A DNA stretch of 64,000 nt from Thalassotalea sp. 273M-4 (GCF_041410465.1 NZ_CP166961.1:2666001-2730000), one strand, 5' to 3'. Shown: positions 1-7,368, counted from the first letter of the stretch. Numbers and translations: made by a program. Notes: generated by a model from the sequence alone, not told the origin.

Positions 1-394
1 ACCATTGTAAGCTCAATGATTGATTAATGGTTTCAAAATAATGAAAGCCTATCGACATCAGCACTGTGGTAGCGTACAAGCCGTATTCAAATGGAAACAG
101 CCCTGTTAGCGCAACCCCAAGGGTTAATAACGCCAGCGAGAGTAAAGCAAACGTTTGCTCTTTAATAACCAATAACACAAACACCGCGGTAAACGCTAAA
201 AAGCCGGGTACTTCTCTTAATGATTGCAAGATGCCAATTTCTGCCCCGCTAAAATTCGCCGCTTCTATGGTGAAGTTATTTAACAGCGCCATCCAACCCG
301 CAAAACTTAAGGTCATGATAACGCCGGATAGAGCTAAAAATACAAAGGGGGTTTGCCAAGGTTTTAGCCCTGTTTGCGCAGTGTGAGAAGTCAA
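1..394 (-). CDS. MFS transporter, N-terminal part (runs off the window)
   Basis: The minus strand is open from a TTG start at 394 to the window edge (131 codons). An in-frame stop lies four codons upstream, so TTG is the only start before the first hydrophobic segment; the next ATG falls inside that segment. The translation has alternating hydrophobic segments, with motifs such as SLREVPGFLAF and FPFEYGLYATTVLMS, which fit the first half of a 12-helix major facilitator protein. Substrate unknown. The C-terminal part is outside the window, so completeness cannot be judged. It is divergent from the nitroreductase-like gene at 578, with a 183-base shared upstream region. Confidence 0.65.
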   Translation of the reverse strand, partial: MTSHTAQTGLKPWQTPFVFLALSGVIMTLSFAGWMALLNNFTIEAANFSGAEIGILQSLREVPGFLAFTAVFVLLVIKEQTFALLSLALLTLGVALTGLFPFEYGLYATTVLMSIGFHYFETINQSLSLQW

Positions 395-577
395 GATAGT
401 GCCTTATGCCAAAAGTCGGAACAGTTTTTTATTTTAAAGCATGCGAACCACAAGTACAGACACAATTCCCTTAAAGTTTGCTCACCGCTTTGGATTTCTA
501 GAATTTTGCTTGTCAAATGAACAACCGAGTCAGTATGCTAATGACCATACGCTAAAATGATAAGATAAAACAACAAG

Positions 578-1252
578 ATGAAAAAACACGAGCACATACC
601 ATTAAGCGACTTTATTGAATACCCAACAGCAGAAATGTTGCACCGTTCTGAGCAGTTTTTTAACGACATTAAACGCCGTCATTCGGTGCGTCAATTTAGC
701 ACCAAAGCGGTCGATAAAGCCATTATCGAAAACTGCATCAAAGCCGCAGGCAGAGCGCCTAGTGGGGCCAATCATCAACCTTGGCATTTTGTCGCTATTT
801 CAACCGCAGAGGTTAAGCAACAAATCCGGCAACAAGCCGAATTACACGAACAAGGCTTTTATGCTGGAAGAGCGGGAGAAGAATGGTTAACGGCCTTAAA
901 ACCCTTAGGCACAGATGCCAATAAGCCTTACTTAGAACATGCGCCTTGGTTGATCGCTATTTTTAGCCAAAAGCGTGGCGGCGTCAGCCCTGACGATGAA
1001 AAAACCAATTACTATGTCCATGAGTCGGTCGGCATTGCCACAGGCTTTTTAATTAATGCCCTACATCACAGTGGCTTAGCCACCTTAACCCATACCCCAA
1101 AGCCAATGTCTTTTTTAAATAAAATATGTCAACGCAATGATAACGAAAGAGCTTATATGCTTCTCGTGGTTGGCTACCCCGCTGCCGATGCCACGATTCC
1201 AGTACATTCTACGCAAAAAAAATCGCTGGCTGATATTGCCACCTTTTTATAA
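578..1252 (+). CDS. Nitroreductase-fold flavoprotein, iodotyrosine deiodinase-like
   Basis: A 224-residue FMN-dependent nitroreductase-fold protein. Seen: an Arg-rich FMN-binding start (RRHSVRQFS, about 33-41), the APSGANHQPW motif (about 60-69), APWLIAIF, and a C-terminal LLVVGYP. The lid region contains Glu91, Tyr95 and Lys116, with the same +4 and +21 spacing as the Glu/Tyr/Lys triad that holds the iodotyrosine zwitterion in human IYD. Known of the family: bacterial IYD homologues reductively dehalogenate halotyrosines using FMN. Inferred: halotyrosine dehalogenation rather than generic nitroreduction. The gene is monocistronic, ending before a hairpin terminator. Family certain; substrate moderately supported. 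Confidence 0.85.
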   Translation: MKKHEHIPLSDFIEYPTAEMLHRSEQFFNDIKRRHSVRQFSTKAVDKAIIENCIKAAGRAPSGANHQPWHFVAISTAEVKQQIRQQAELHEQGFYAGRAGEEWLTALKPLGTDANKPYLEHAPWLIAIFSQKRGGVSPDDEKTNYYVHESVGIATGFLINALHHSGLATLTHTPKPMSFLNKICQRNDNERAYMLLVVGYPAADATIPVHSTQKKSLADIATFL

Positions 1253-1293
1253 CAAGTCGTTGGGCAAAGTGACGAGCGAGAATGCATTCGCAC

Positions 1294-1337
1294 ACAAAAA
1301 AGGGCTATGAATCATCAATACATAGCCCTTTGTTTTT
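1294..1337. terminator. Bidirectional Rho-independent terminator
   Basis: A ten-base stem (AAGGGCTATG / CATAGCCCTT) at 1300-1330 is followed by TGTTTTT on the plus strand and has AAAAAA before it, which is a T-run on the minus strand. It ends the deiodinase-like gene and may also stop transcription leaving the cassette array leftwards. Confidence 0.85.
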
Positions 1338-1401
1338 ATCACTGTTTCACACCAAAAAACCGACCTTTACCCAGTGCTAATAGGCATGTGTTTTTAAAAT
1401 T

Positions 1402-1498
1402 TAACGCCGTTTTAAGCGGCGAGTAATAGCTTGCTAAAATGTGAAACGAAGTGGAACTGAGCAAGCTGTTACGAGTCCGACTTTAAAACCTTGTTATG
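1402..1498 (-). repeat. attC site 1 (distal end of the array)
   Basis: The plus strand begins TAACGCCG and ends TTGTTATGG. The inner arms AGCTTGCT and AGCAAGCT can pair. The stop codon of the 337-residue gene lies inside it. The R' core GTTAAAT fits GTTRRRY and marks the left boundary of the array. Confidence 0.85.
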
Positions 1499-2507
1499 GC
1501 TTCAAAAACTCAAATATCCCAGCCGCTATTAAACTTGCTAAAATAGCTTGGCCATTTGTCCACAGAAATATTGATCTAGAACCTTTAAATAAATCTTTAT
1601 TCTTATTTATAGTATCTGATTGCTCTTTATCGTCACCTTTAGTTATATCAAATATTACATCTTCACCTGATATTTTTGATAACTTCTTAAAAGCCTGATT
1701 CGCTCTACTGCCACCAATATTGAGAAAGAAAGACATTACTAGTTTGGAGCCTATTATCAGTGACACATAAACTGGTAGCTGATTTTTTTCTGAAAAAATT
1801 TCAGGCACAGTGAATGCAAAGTAACATAATATAAACACTAAAGAGGCTGGGATTGAATAGTGTATAGTACGTGCAACTTGAGTTTTATACTTCTTAAGAA
1901 ACTCATAACCACCAGATAAAAGTCTTGGTTGCTTTTGACCTGAATGCCAATCTTCGACAACGCGCATTATATCTTTGCTTAATTTGTCATTAATATGATC
2001 AGTCCTACAAAAAACTGGGCACATTAGGTTTTCTAAGTTATCTAACTTATCTGAATCATTAGATGCTAATAATTGTAGTAAATTTCCTTGTTTCATACCT
2101 TTGGCAATTCTAATAAAAACAGAGTGCTTCAATGGGTTATCTGTATCAAAATCAGAAAACAAAAAATGAACTTTTATAGTAACTTCTTTAGTTTTTTCAG
2201 GATCATTCCACTCAGATGATTCAAAGTCTTGGAATGACTTTTCTATAAACTCTTTATCAAACCCAACACCGACTGTAACTGTATAGTCTTTAACTTTTAC
2301 AAGTTTTAGCTGCTCAATTAAGTCTTTGACAAGCTGTATGATATCTCCCTTTGAAACTAAAACTGCACCATCAAAAGGCCTAGTTCTAGTTGTTGGCTCT
2401 CCATGAAGCATGTAGAAAAAATGCTTTAGCCTATCGGTGTTAACTTCTAGAGATACCGACTTTTCAACATCTAACGAACCAGCCTTTGGCATTAACGTTT
2501 GCTCCAT
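1494..2507 (-). CDS. Cassette-encoded membrane protein of unknown function
   Basis: 337 residues, the longest gene in the array. I do not recognise the family. The first roughly 210 residues are soluble and charged, with a CPVFC pair near 165. Three hydrophobic segments follow: HYSIPASLVFILCYFAF (about 216-232), LPVYVSLIIGSKLVMSFF, and a C-terminal AILASLIAAGIFEFLKP. A cytosolic N-terminal module with a C-terminal membrane anchor is a layout seen in some anti-phage effectors, but no such motif is visible here. AGGAG lies about 10 bases before the ATG. The stop codon is within attC site 1. Confidence 0.75.
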   Translation of the reverse strand: MEQTLMPKAGSLDVEKSVSLEVNTDRLKHFFYMLHGEPTTRTRPFDGAVLVSKGDIIQLVKDLIEQLKLVKVKDYTVTVGVGFDKEFIEKSFQDFESSEWNDPEKTKEVTIKVHFLFSDFDTDNPLKHSVFIRIAKGMKQGNLLQLLASNDSDKLDNLENLMCPVFCRTDHINDKLSKDIMRVVEDWHSGQKQPRLLSGGYEFLKKYKTQVARTIHYSIPASLVFILCYFAFTVPEIFSEKNQLPVYVSLIIGSKLVMSFFLNIGGSRANQAFKKLSKISGEDVIFDITKGDDKEQSDTINKNKDLFKGSRSIFLWTNGQAILASLIAAGIFEFLKP

Positions 2508-2541
2508 GATTTAATTTACTCCTAAGTTTGAACTTGAGCCA

Positions 2542-2642
2542 TAACGCCCCATTCAGGGGCTGATAATAGCTTGCTAAAATTGTGAAGCGAAGCGGAACCG
2601 AGCAAGCTGTTAGCAGTCCCGTTACTGTAATGGTTTGTTATA
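2542..2642 (-). repeat. attC site 2
   Basis: The plus strand reads TAACGCCCC to TTTGTTATA, with CTGATAATAGCTTGCT pairing imperfectly with AGCAAGCTGTTAGCAG. It is very similar to sites 5 and 6 and ends the lipoprotein cassette. Confidence 0.9.
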
Positions 2643-3060
2643 TTTTTTCTATTTTTAACGATGCTTTGTCAGGCTTATCCATTCCCAAAAAAGTTTTTGT
2701 GTATTCGGTTACACACTTAAAGTCATATTTAGCATTTGCTTCAATAACCTGAATGGCTCTAGGGTGTGCATAACTGTTCCCAATCATACAAATTGCAACA
2801 ATGTTATATGTTCCAGCTTCTAGATAGACACTTTCCCAACGATCTTGCTCAAATGCTGATGTGTAACCAATGAGTTGATTTCCTGCAAGGTCATACACTC
2901 CAACTATCATCGCCTGAACTTCATTCTCTAAAAAGCCAACCGACTTAGTAGTTAAATTAGCTAATTCGTTTGTTGGTATACCTGATGGATTGTATGTTGC
3001 AGGTGTTGATTTACAACCAGACAAAAACAAAATAGTTACAATTATTCCTAGAAACTTCAC
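2638..3060 (-). CDS. Cassette-encoded small lipoprotein of unknown function
   Basis: 140 residues from a GTG start (3060) preceded by AAAGGAG at good spacing. The N-terminus is a lipoprotein signal: a short charged start, a hydrophobic core and a lipobox LSGC with the lipidated Cys at residue 16. The mature part contains a beta-rich segment around GTYNIVAICMIGNSY and a second Cys pair (near residues 94 and 115) that could form a disulfide. No family recognised. It is probably anchored in the outer membrane because residues after the Cys (KST) are not an inner-membrane retention Asp. The stop codon is inside attC site 2. Confidence 0.8.
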   Translation of the reverse strand: MKFLGIIVTILFLSGCKSTPATYNPSGIPTNELANLTTKSVGFLENEVQAMIVGVYDLAGNQLIGYTSAFEQDRWESVYLEAGTYNIVAICMIGNSYAHPRAIQVIEANAKYDFKCVTEYTKTFLGMDKPDKASLKIEKI

Positions 3061-3080
3061 AAATTACTCCTTTAAAAATA

Positions 3081-3174
3081 TAACGCCCCATTAAGAGGCA
3101 AAAAATAGTTGGTTATACTTGTGAAGCATGAACAAAACCAACTGTTTTTTGTCCTGCTTGATTGTCTTGTTAGC
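3081..3174 (-). repeat. attC site 3 (divergent)
   Basis: The plus strand runs TAACGCCCC to CTTGTTAGC, with inner arms ATAGTTGGTT and AACCAACTGTT. Its arms differ from the other five sites, suggesting that this cassette came from a different source. Confidence 0.8.
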
Positions 3175-3187
3175 TTAATTGTTCGAG

Positions 3188-3433
3188 TTAGCCTATATCA
3201 CCTCGATACCTTTCAATTATTTTATGACCACAAGTTTTACAGATTAAATGCAAATCTCTTAACTCCATAAACCCAGCGGTTGGGCCTGCTCCCCAACCGG
3301 CAACTAAAGCTGATAAGAACTCTTTAATTTTTTCCTTTTTCCCTATTTTGGCCTGATATTGAGGTTTTACAATTACTCCTACATGCTCTTTATCTTTATT
3401 GCACTCTTTGCAAAAACGTACTTCAATTTCCAT
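3188..3433 (-). CDS. Cassette-encoded small protein with two CxxC zinc-ribbon knuckles
   Basis: 81 residues. CKEC at residues 8-11 and CKTC near 65-68 form a likely single zinc-binding site. Between them is a basic stretch (QAKIGKKEKIKEF) and a Gly/Ala-rich patch (LVAGWGAGPTAGF) that could contact a membrane or form a turn. Family not recognised. Zinc ribbons of this size bind nucleic acid or proteins; no choice can be made here. ATG at 3433. The gene sits alone in its cassette, between attC sites 3 and 4. Confidence 0.7.
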   Translation of the reverse strand: MEIEVRFCKECNKDKEHVGVIVKPQYQAKIGKKEKIKEFLSALVAGWGAGPTAGFMELRDLHLICKTCGHKIIERYRGDIG

Positions 3434-3460
3434 GCCGATTCATCCATTTTCAGGGTTAAG

Positions 3461-3560
3461 CTAACGCCGCCATATGGGGCGGAAAATGCTTGGCTATAAT
3501 TAGCGACGAAGGAGCGCAAGCCAAGCGTTTTGCGTCCCTTCCATAATGGCTTTGTTAGGC
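3461..3560 (-). repeat. attC site 4
   Basis: The plus strand runs CTAACGCCGCC to TTTGTTAGGC, with arms ATGCTTGGCT and AGCCAAGCGTTTTGC. Both cores fit the consensus. It ends the DUF4265 cassette. Confidence 0.88.
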
Positions 3561-4004
3561 TTCGATATTATGAGCACATTTAGCTTCTTCGAATTCCCAC
3601 AAATCGGCTTCTTCACCTGCCTCAAGTAATTTATAAGCATGGAAAATATCTGTATTGGCAGGAACATCAATAGCCAACAACTTTGATTCTGAACCCTCAT
3701 AGGTACAACCGATACTTTCTAATTTCTTCCAAACTTGGGCAAACTCATCTGTATCTAAAACCCCGTCCTTTAGCAATATGCGGTAAGTAGAACGCCCCGA
3801 GTTTTTATGAACACCTAAAACATTAGGTATTTCATTATCATCGGCTATTACAACATCTTCAAAGCTATAGCCATATGCACCAAATGGTGAATTTTGGAGT
3901 ATAAACAATCCCTTCCCAAGTGGCTCAGCCCAAAGTGTTTCGGCAGATGCATTGAGAACATTTTCAGGTGGTAACTCAATTCTAACTTTTACTAATTTGC
4001 TCAC
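3555..4004 (-). CDS. Cassette-encoded DUF4265 protein
   Basis: 149 residues using the GTG at 4004, which has AGGTG six bases upstream; a GTG at 4013 is also in frame but lacks a spaced ribosome site. The order VKVRIELP, ETLWAEPLGKGLFILQNSPF, YSFEDVVIADD and SGRSTYRILL matches the DUF4265 family as I know it. DUF4265 proteins are small, soluble and of unknown role, and are scattered in many bacteria. The C-terminus is acidic (LEAGEEADLWEFEEAK). Its stop codon overlaps attC site 4, the usual cassette layout. Confidence 0.75.
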   Translation of the reverse strand: MSKLVKVRIELPPENVLNASAETLWAEPLGKGLFILQNSPFGAYGYSFEDVVIADDNEIPNVLGVHKNSGRSTYRILLKDGVLDTDEFAQVWKKLESIGCTYEGSESKLLAIDVPANTDIFHAYKLLEAGEEADLWEFEEAKCAHNIEA

Positions 4005-4021
4005 AGTTAACACCTAGAAGC

Positions 4022-4124
4022 CTAACGCCCCAATAAGGGGCTGATAATGCTTGGCTATACTTGTGTAGCGAAGCGGAACCGAGCCAAGCTTTAGCAGTCC
4101 CGTCACTTTATTGGCTTGTTATGT
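4022..4124 (-). repeat. attC site 5
   Basis: The plus strand runs CTAACGCCCC to CTTGTTATGT, with arms CTGATAATGCTTGGCT and AGCCAAGCTTTAGCAG. It ends the cassette of the 121-residue protein. Confidence 0.9.
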
Positions 4125-4468
4125 AACGCTGCAAAGTACTCTACAATTTCTTTAACTGAAGTGACCTTGAAACAATAAAGTGGCTCCCAACGGAAATTAA
4201 AAGGAATCCACCACCAATTCATTGAGCCCAAATAAAATATAGTTTCTTGCTTTCTAAAGTTAAACTTACAACCTTTCAGTAGAGAACCAAATTTTAGACT
4301 CTTAGGCTTACAGTCTTCGTTTAACGCTTCCTGTGCTTCTATAATTGATACCATATTTACTTCGAGAGTGAGGTGTCCAAAACTAAAGCCGGCTTTTCCA
4401 ATTTTTACTGAAATCGGATTGGAATTTTCAATGTGCTCAATTTCAATATCATCCAGTGTAAATTTCAT
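4103..4468 (-). CDS. Cassette-encoded protein of unknown function (121 residues)
   Basis: Soluble, no signal peptide, no recognised family. The N-terminal half is acidic and beta-rich (KFTLDDIEIEHIE, SFGHLTLEVNM). The C-terminal half has an unusual aromatic cluster (GSMNWWWIPFNFRWEPLYCF, about residues 82-101), which suggests a ligand-binding or membrane-surface patch. The stop lies within attC site 5. ATG at 4468. The cassette boundary upstream is the damaged core of attC site 6. Confidence 0.7.
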   Translation of the reverse strand: MKFTLDDIEIEHIENSNPISVKIGKAGFSFGHLTLEVNMVSIIEAQEALNEDCKPKSLKFGSLLKGCKFNFRKQETIFYLGSMNWWWIPFNFRWEPLYCFKVTSVKEIVEYFAALHNKPIK

Positions 4469-4484
4469 ACTCGCTCAAAAAGTT

Positions 4485-4589
4485 ACATAAAGCCCCAATA
4501 AGGGGCTGATAAATGCTTGGCTAAACTTGTGTAGCGAAGCGGAACCGAGCCAAGCGTTAGCAGTCCCGTACTTAATTGGCTTGTTATGT
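4485..4589 (-). repeat. attC site 6, with a mutated R' core
   Basis: Arms and spacing match site 5, but the plus strand starts ACATAAAGCCCC where the others have AACGCCCC. On the minus strand the R' core is therefore TTTATGT instead of GTTATGT. The conserved G next to the crossover point is lost. The R'' core (GTTATGT, 4583-4589) is intact. Confidence 0.85.
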
Positions 4590-4593
4590 GTAA

Positions 4594-4809
4594 TTACGTA
4601 TTGGGCCACCCAAATGCTCTTAGCCAACCGACTGTTACCCCTGTAATTTTTATGCCAGCAATAAACCAAAATAATGGCGCATCATCATTGAGTAATATTG
4701 GACCGCCTCTACCTGGAGTGTGTCCATTGGCAATATCGTAAAAAATTGAACCAACCAAAATGATTGAAACTATCGTAGCTAAGATTGCTTTATTTTTTTG
4801 AATCTTCAT
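4594..4809 (-). CDS. Cassette-encoded small membrane protein
   Basis: 71 residues with two hydrophobic segments: AILATIVSIILVGSIFYDI (about 8-26) and LFWFIAGIKITGVTVGWL (about 46-63). A short loop, HTPGRGGPILLNDDAP, joins them, so a hairpin topology in the inner membrane is likely. No family recognised. It is the first cassette counted from the presumed attI side, the position normally best expressed in an integron. Confidence 0.7.
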   Translation of the reverse strand: MKIQKNKAILATIVSIILVGSIFYDIANGHTPGRGGPILLNDDAPLFWFIAGIKITGVTVGWLRAFGWPNT

Positions 4810-4834
4810 TGTTGGTTATTCTTTTACACATAAC

Positions 4835-5276
4835 AATTTAATAGTGCGCAAATTGCGCATTTTTCTACCACGCCTTTGCTCATTTCTATTCCATTAATAT
4901 TATTAGCAAGCTTACTAAACTATTGCTGCATAAGGAAATGTTTTCTACAGGGTAATTAATTAAAACGACAAAAATGCGCAATTCGCTCATTTTGCTGAAT
5001 ATAGGGGCGGTTGGTGTTTTTTGAGAAAAAAGAAGGCGAATATAAAGTATTTTTTAAATGACTGCTCTTTGCCTTAGCGAAAATTTACCGCGCAGTTCGT
5101 GTTCGTGTTAAGGATATAAAGCAAAAGTTAGTTGCTGTAACAGGCTATGTATTCATTTTAGGAAATGACAATATTTGCCCAATAAAAAATCCCATACATA
5201 CGGCACTTTGTGCGCAGCATATATAGGACTTTCAATGTTTTAATTAGCTTTGTGCTCACCAAAGTTAAATGGTGCT
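4835..5276. other. Non-coding right flank of the cassette array
   Basis: No intact gene and no integrase motif seen on either strand. It holds a 12-base inverted repeat, TTGCGCATTTTT at 4853-4864 and AAAAATGCGCAA at 4970-4981, and the palindrome GCGCAAATTGCGC at 4846-4858. A frame without ATG is open from 5062 to 5226 (54 codons, including KDIKQKLVAVTGYVFILGND); it resembles a gene remnant, but I cannot assign it. This is where attI and intI would be expected. Confidence 0.6.
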
Positions 5277-5945
5277 TTATTCTGGCTTTCTATTAAGGAT
5301 TTTGGCTTTTAATATCATCAACTTTTCTGTCGGTTTACCACCTTTGGTTCCGAAACTTTCTAATCGATTTAACGTATCCATGCCTTTTACAACTTGACCA
5401 AATACCGTATGACGACCATCAAGAAAACGGGTTGGTTTAAAGGTGATAAAAAATTGCGAGCCATCGGTGCCAGGCCCCGCATTCGCCATACTTAAAATAC
5501 CGGCTTGGTCATGACTCGCTTCTTCATGAAATTCACCATCGTAGCGATAACCTGGATTGCCACGTCCAGTGCCCTCAGGATCACCACCTTGCGCCATAAA
5601 ACCAGGGATCACTCGGTGAAAGGTCAACTCATCATAAAAGCCAAGCGAGGTCAGATAAATCGTACTTGAAACATGCATCGGGGCATATTCCGGCATAAGC
5701 TTAATTAAAATGGTGCCTTTGTTGGTTTTTAATTGCCAGAAGTAGTCTTTACCAGCACTAAAGTCCAATAACGGCGGCTTAGGTAAATTAGACTTCCAGT
5801 TAGGCTTTGATTTATCGATTTTCTGCTCAACAATAAATTCTTTAATGGTATTGGTCGCAGGATCGTCATTAAGCAACCTACCAAAGAACAGAGCTAATAA
5901 AGCAAAGACATACACAACGGCTAATTTATAGACAAATGATTTCAT
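5277..5945 (-). CDS. Cyclophilin-type peptidyl-prolyl isomerase, membrane-anchored
   Basis: 222 residues: an N-terminal signal-anchor (about 7-25), a linker, then a cyclophilin domain from about 68. Active-site residues match cyclophilin A: Arg111, Phe116 and Gln119 in FHRVIPGFMAQGGDP, Gln164 and Phe166 in GSQFFI, and His179 in DGRHTVFG. The residue equivalent to Trp121 is Phe174, as in many bacterial cyclophilins, which are poorly inhibited by cyclosporin. Because of the anchor, it probably folds proteins on the periplasmic face. It is a single gene on the minus strand next to the cassette array. Confidence 0.92.
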   Translation of the reverse strand: MKSFVYKLAVVYVFALLALFFGRLLNDDPATNTIKEFIVEQKIDKSKPNWKSNLPKPPLLDFSAGKDYFWQLKTNKGTILIKLMPEYAPMHVSSTIYLTSLGFYDELTFHRVIPGFMAQGGDPEGTGRGNPGYRYDGEFHEEASHDQAGILSMANAGPGTDGSQFFITFKPTRFLDGRHTVFGQVVKGMDTLNRLESFGTKGGKPTEKLMILKAKILNRKPE

Positions 5946-6102
5946 AGATAAGACTTCTTTTGAGACATATGTTTAATGGTTAAACAGTATAAAATAAAAA
6001 TTTATGAAAACCCACGTTGTTATAATAATTTGTTTTTTATTCGATACTTAGGTGCATTAACAGGGTAAATTATGAGGCTTTTTGTATCGCCATTAAGCGC
6101 CC

Positions 6103-6690
6103 TTATCCCCGTTCAATTTGGGCATTATGTACATGTTCGATTAAATCAGGAAAAAACAGCTCAAACACGCGTTGATAATGTAGGTAGTGTTGCTCAACCT
6201 CATCAATAGCGCCAACTAAACGATTTTGAAAGCGAAGACGAGCTGAAATACCATCTAAAGCGCGACCAATATTATTCAAATCTTGATAACCCTCTAGCCA
6301 GTTCTGCTCAATCATTAACTCTATTTTACTTCGCATCATTGGCGGCATTAATGGCAAACTGGGAAGCAATAACTGATATTGTTGCTGGGCAAATTCGGCC
6401 AGCGAGATGGCCGAATAAGTCTGCCAGCGTTGGGCAAGAAAGTGATCAAAAACCACATCGGCAATAACAAAAGAAAAACGTTTGCGGCTTGAAGAAAGAT
6501 GTTCTTTAAGTGTTTTAACTTCAGGGTGTTGGTCGGTAAAGCGATCTATTGCTCGGTGGTTATTAACCCCGTTTAATACCTGTGCGTTAAATTGGCTAAG
6601 ATCGATGCCTTTACAAAAGTCAGCCAATAAATTGCCAAAAACGGACTCTGGTGTTTTTTTGGCAAAATACAGGTGGGCAAGATAATTCAT
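6103..6690 (-). CDS. acpH: Acyl carrier protein phosphodiesterase
   Basis: 195 residues, close to the usual length. AcpH removes the 4'-phosphopantetheine group from holo-ACP, giving apo-ACP, and belongs to the HD superfamily. Seen: the family start MNYLAHLYFA, NLLADFCKG (about 21-29), NNHRAIDRFTDQHP with candidate metal-binding His/Asp residues (about 43-56), and FVIADVVFDHFLAQRW (about 73-88). ATG at 6690. It is followed 14 bases downstream by nothing obvious and preceded by a small zinc-ribbon gene on the same strand. Confidence 0.9.
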   Translation of the reverse strand: MNYLAHLYFAKKTPESVFGNLLADFCKGIDLSQFNAQVLNGVNNHRAIDRFTDQHPEVKTLKEHLSSSRKRFSFVIADVVFDHFLAQRWQTYSAISLAEFAQQQYQLLLPSLPLMPPMMRSKIELMIEQNWLEGYQDLNNIGRALDGISARLRFQNRLVGAIDEVEQHYLHYQRVFELFFPDLIEHVHNAQIERG

Positions 6691-6726
6691 TAAACGCGAA
6701 ATGGGTGATTATGCGCTGTAGCAGGC

Positions 6727-6936
6727 TTAACTGAAGTCAAGCTCAATATGGGTACAACCGTTTTGACAATAAATGCCTGGCGCATCGCTTTGCTCTGGTA
6801 ACACCAGTTTTAACACGCTGGCACAAGACTTACATTTTATTTCACGCCCCGCCATCACTTTTTTGATCACCGCTTTTTGATCATTAAAGGATTTCGCGGT
6901 CATCTTATTAATTTTACTAAAATCAACTGCTGTCAT
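6727..6936 (-). CDS. Small conserved-looking zinc-binding protein
   Basis: 69 residues. A basic, helical N-terminal half (residues 1-32) precedes CKSC (about 35-38) and CQNGC (about 57-61), which together could hold one zinc ion. No signal peptide. I do not recognise a named family. It lies between acpH and the RraB-like gene on the same strand, with short gaps, and the three may be cotranscribed. The C-terminus is ELDFS. Confidence 0.65.
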   Translation of the reverse strand: MTAVDFSKINKMTAKSFNDQKAVIKKVMAGREIKCKSCASVLKLVLPEQSDAPGIYCQNGCTHIELDFS

Positions 6937-6967
6937 ACTACTTCCGAGGTGTTGCTATCACATTTTA

Positions 6968-7312
6968 TTATCCACGAGGAGGACAATACCAGCCATCATA
7001 GATGCCATCAAATCTTTTTGCTTGGGTTTCTAATAATTGCTGATAAGCCATAATATTGTCATAGCTGGCTGGCATTTCAGGGTACGCTGTTATCTCCCAA
7101 GGATGCTCTGGGTTTTCAAGGTAAGGGCAAAACGATAACTTTTGGTTGTTTACCAGCAAAATATTACCAAACTTTAACGCCTTTTCTTGCGAGGGAAATA
7201 TAACAGAAAATTGAATTTCACGAGGTCTTTGCAAATCATCACCATCTAGTTCCATGCTCCAAAGCATGTTGCCATTTGGGTCTATGGGAAATTTGGTTGT
7301 GTCTCTTAGCAC
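6968..7312 (-). CDS. RraB-like regulator of ribonuclease E domain protein
   Basis: 114 residues. The layout FPIDPNGNMLWSMELDGDD, then YDNIMAYQQLLETQAKRFDGIYDGWYC, resembles RraB-family proteins, whose C-terminal signature is FDxxYDGWxx. RraB binds RNase E and modulates its activity. The N-terminal half differs from E. coli RraB and is closer to the wider family, so direct control of RNase E is not certain. ATG at 7312; the C-terminus is PPRG. Downstream is the zinc-ribbon gene. Confidence 0.7.
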   Translation of the reverse strand: MLRDTTKFPIDPNGNMLWSMELDGDDLQRPREIQFSVIFPSQEKALKFGNILLVNNQKLSFCPYLENPEHPWEITAYPEMPASYDNIMAYQQLLETQAKRFDGIYDGWYCPPRG

Positions 7313-7368
7313 CGGGTACCATCCTTTATCAAATAAAAAGCATTACTATTCAAGTTTAGCAGTAATAT

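Larger units (their letters stand above)
1402..4834 (-). mobile_element. Integron gene-cassette array of six cassettes without an integrase (CALIN-like)
   Basis: Six minus-strand genes are each followed at their 3' end by a roughly 95-105 base imperfect palindrome that starts with a TAACAA-type R'' core and ends with GGGGCGTTA-type R' (minus-strand sense), like Vibrio and Alteromonadales attC sites. Cassettes are short and mostly carry one unknown ORF. The right edge is a lone GTTATGT core at 4828-4834, so the attI side would be on the right. Between there and the cyclophilin gene (5277) I see no tyrosine recombinase. Known: clusters of attC lacking integrase (CALINs) arise from sedentary integrons or off-target cassette insertion. 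Array identity is strong; the origin is inference. Confidence 0.9.

Noticed and set aside
66..386. 106-codon plus-strand frame at the left edge
   Set aside because: It is the antisense of the MFS transporter reading frame, which has clear membrane segments; the plus frame has no ribosome site or recognisable domain.
4835..5276. Integron integrase remnant
   Set aside because: No tyrosine-recombinase motif (R-H-R-Y boxes) could be recognised; the open stretch there does not resemble IntI.
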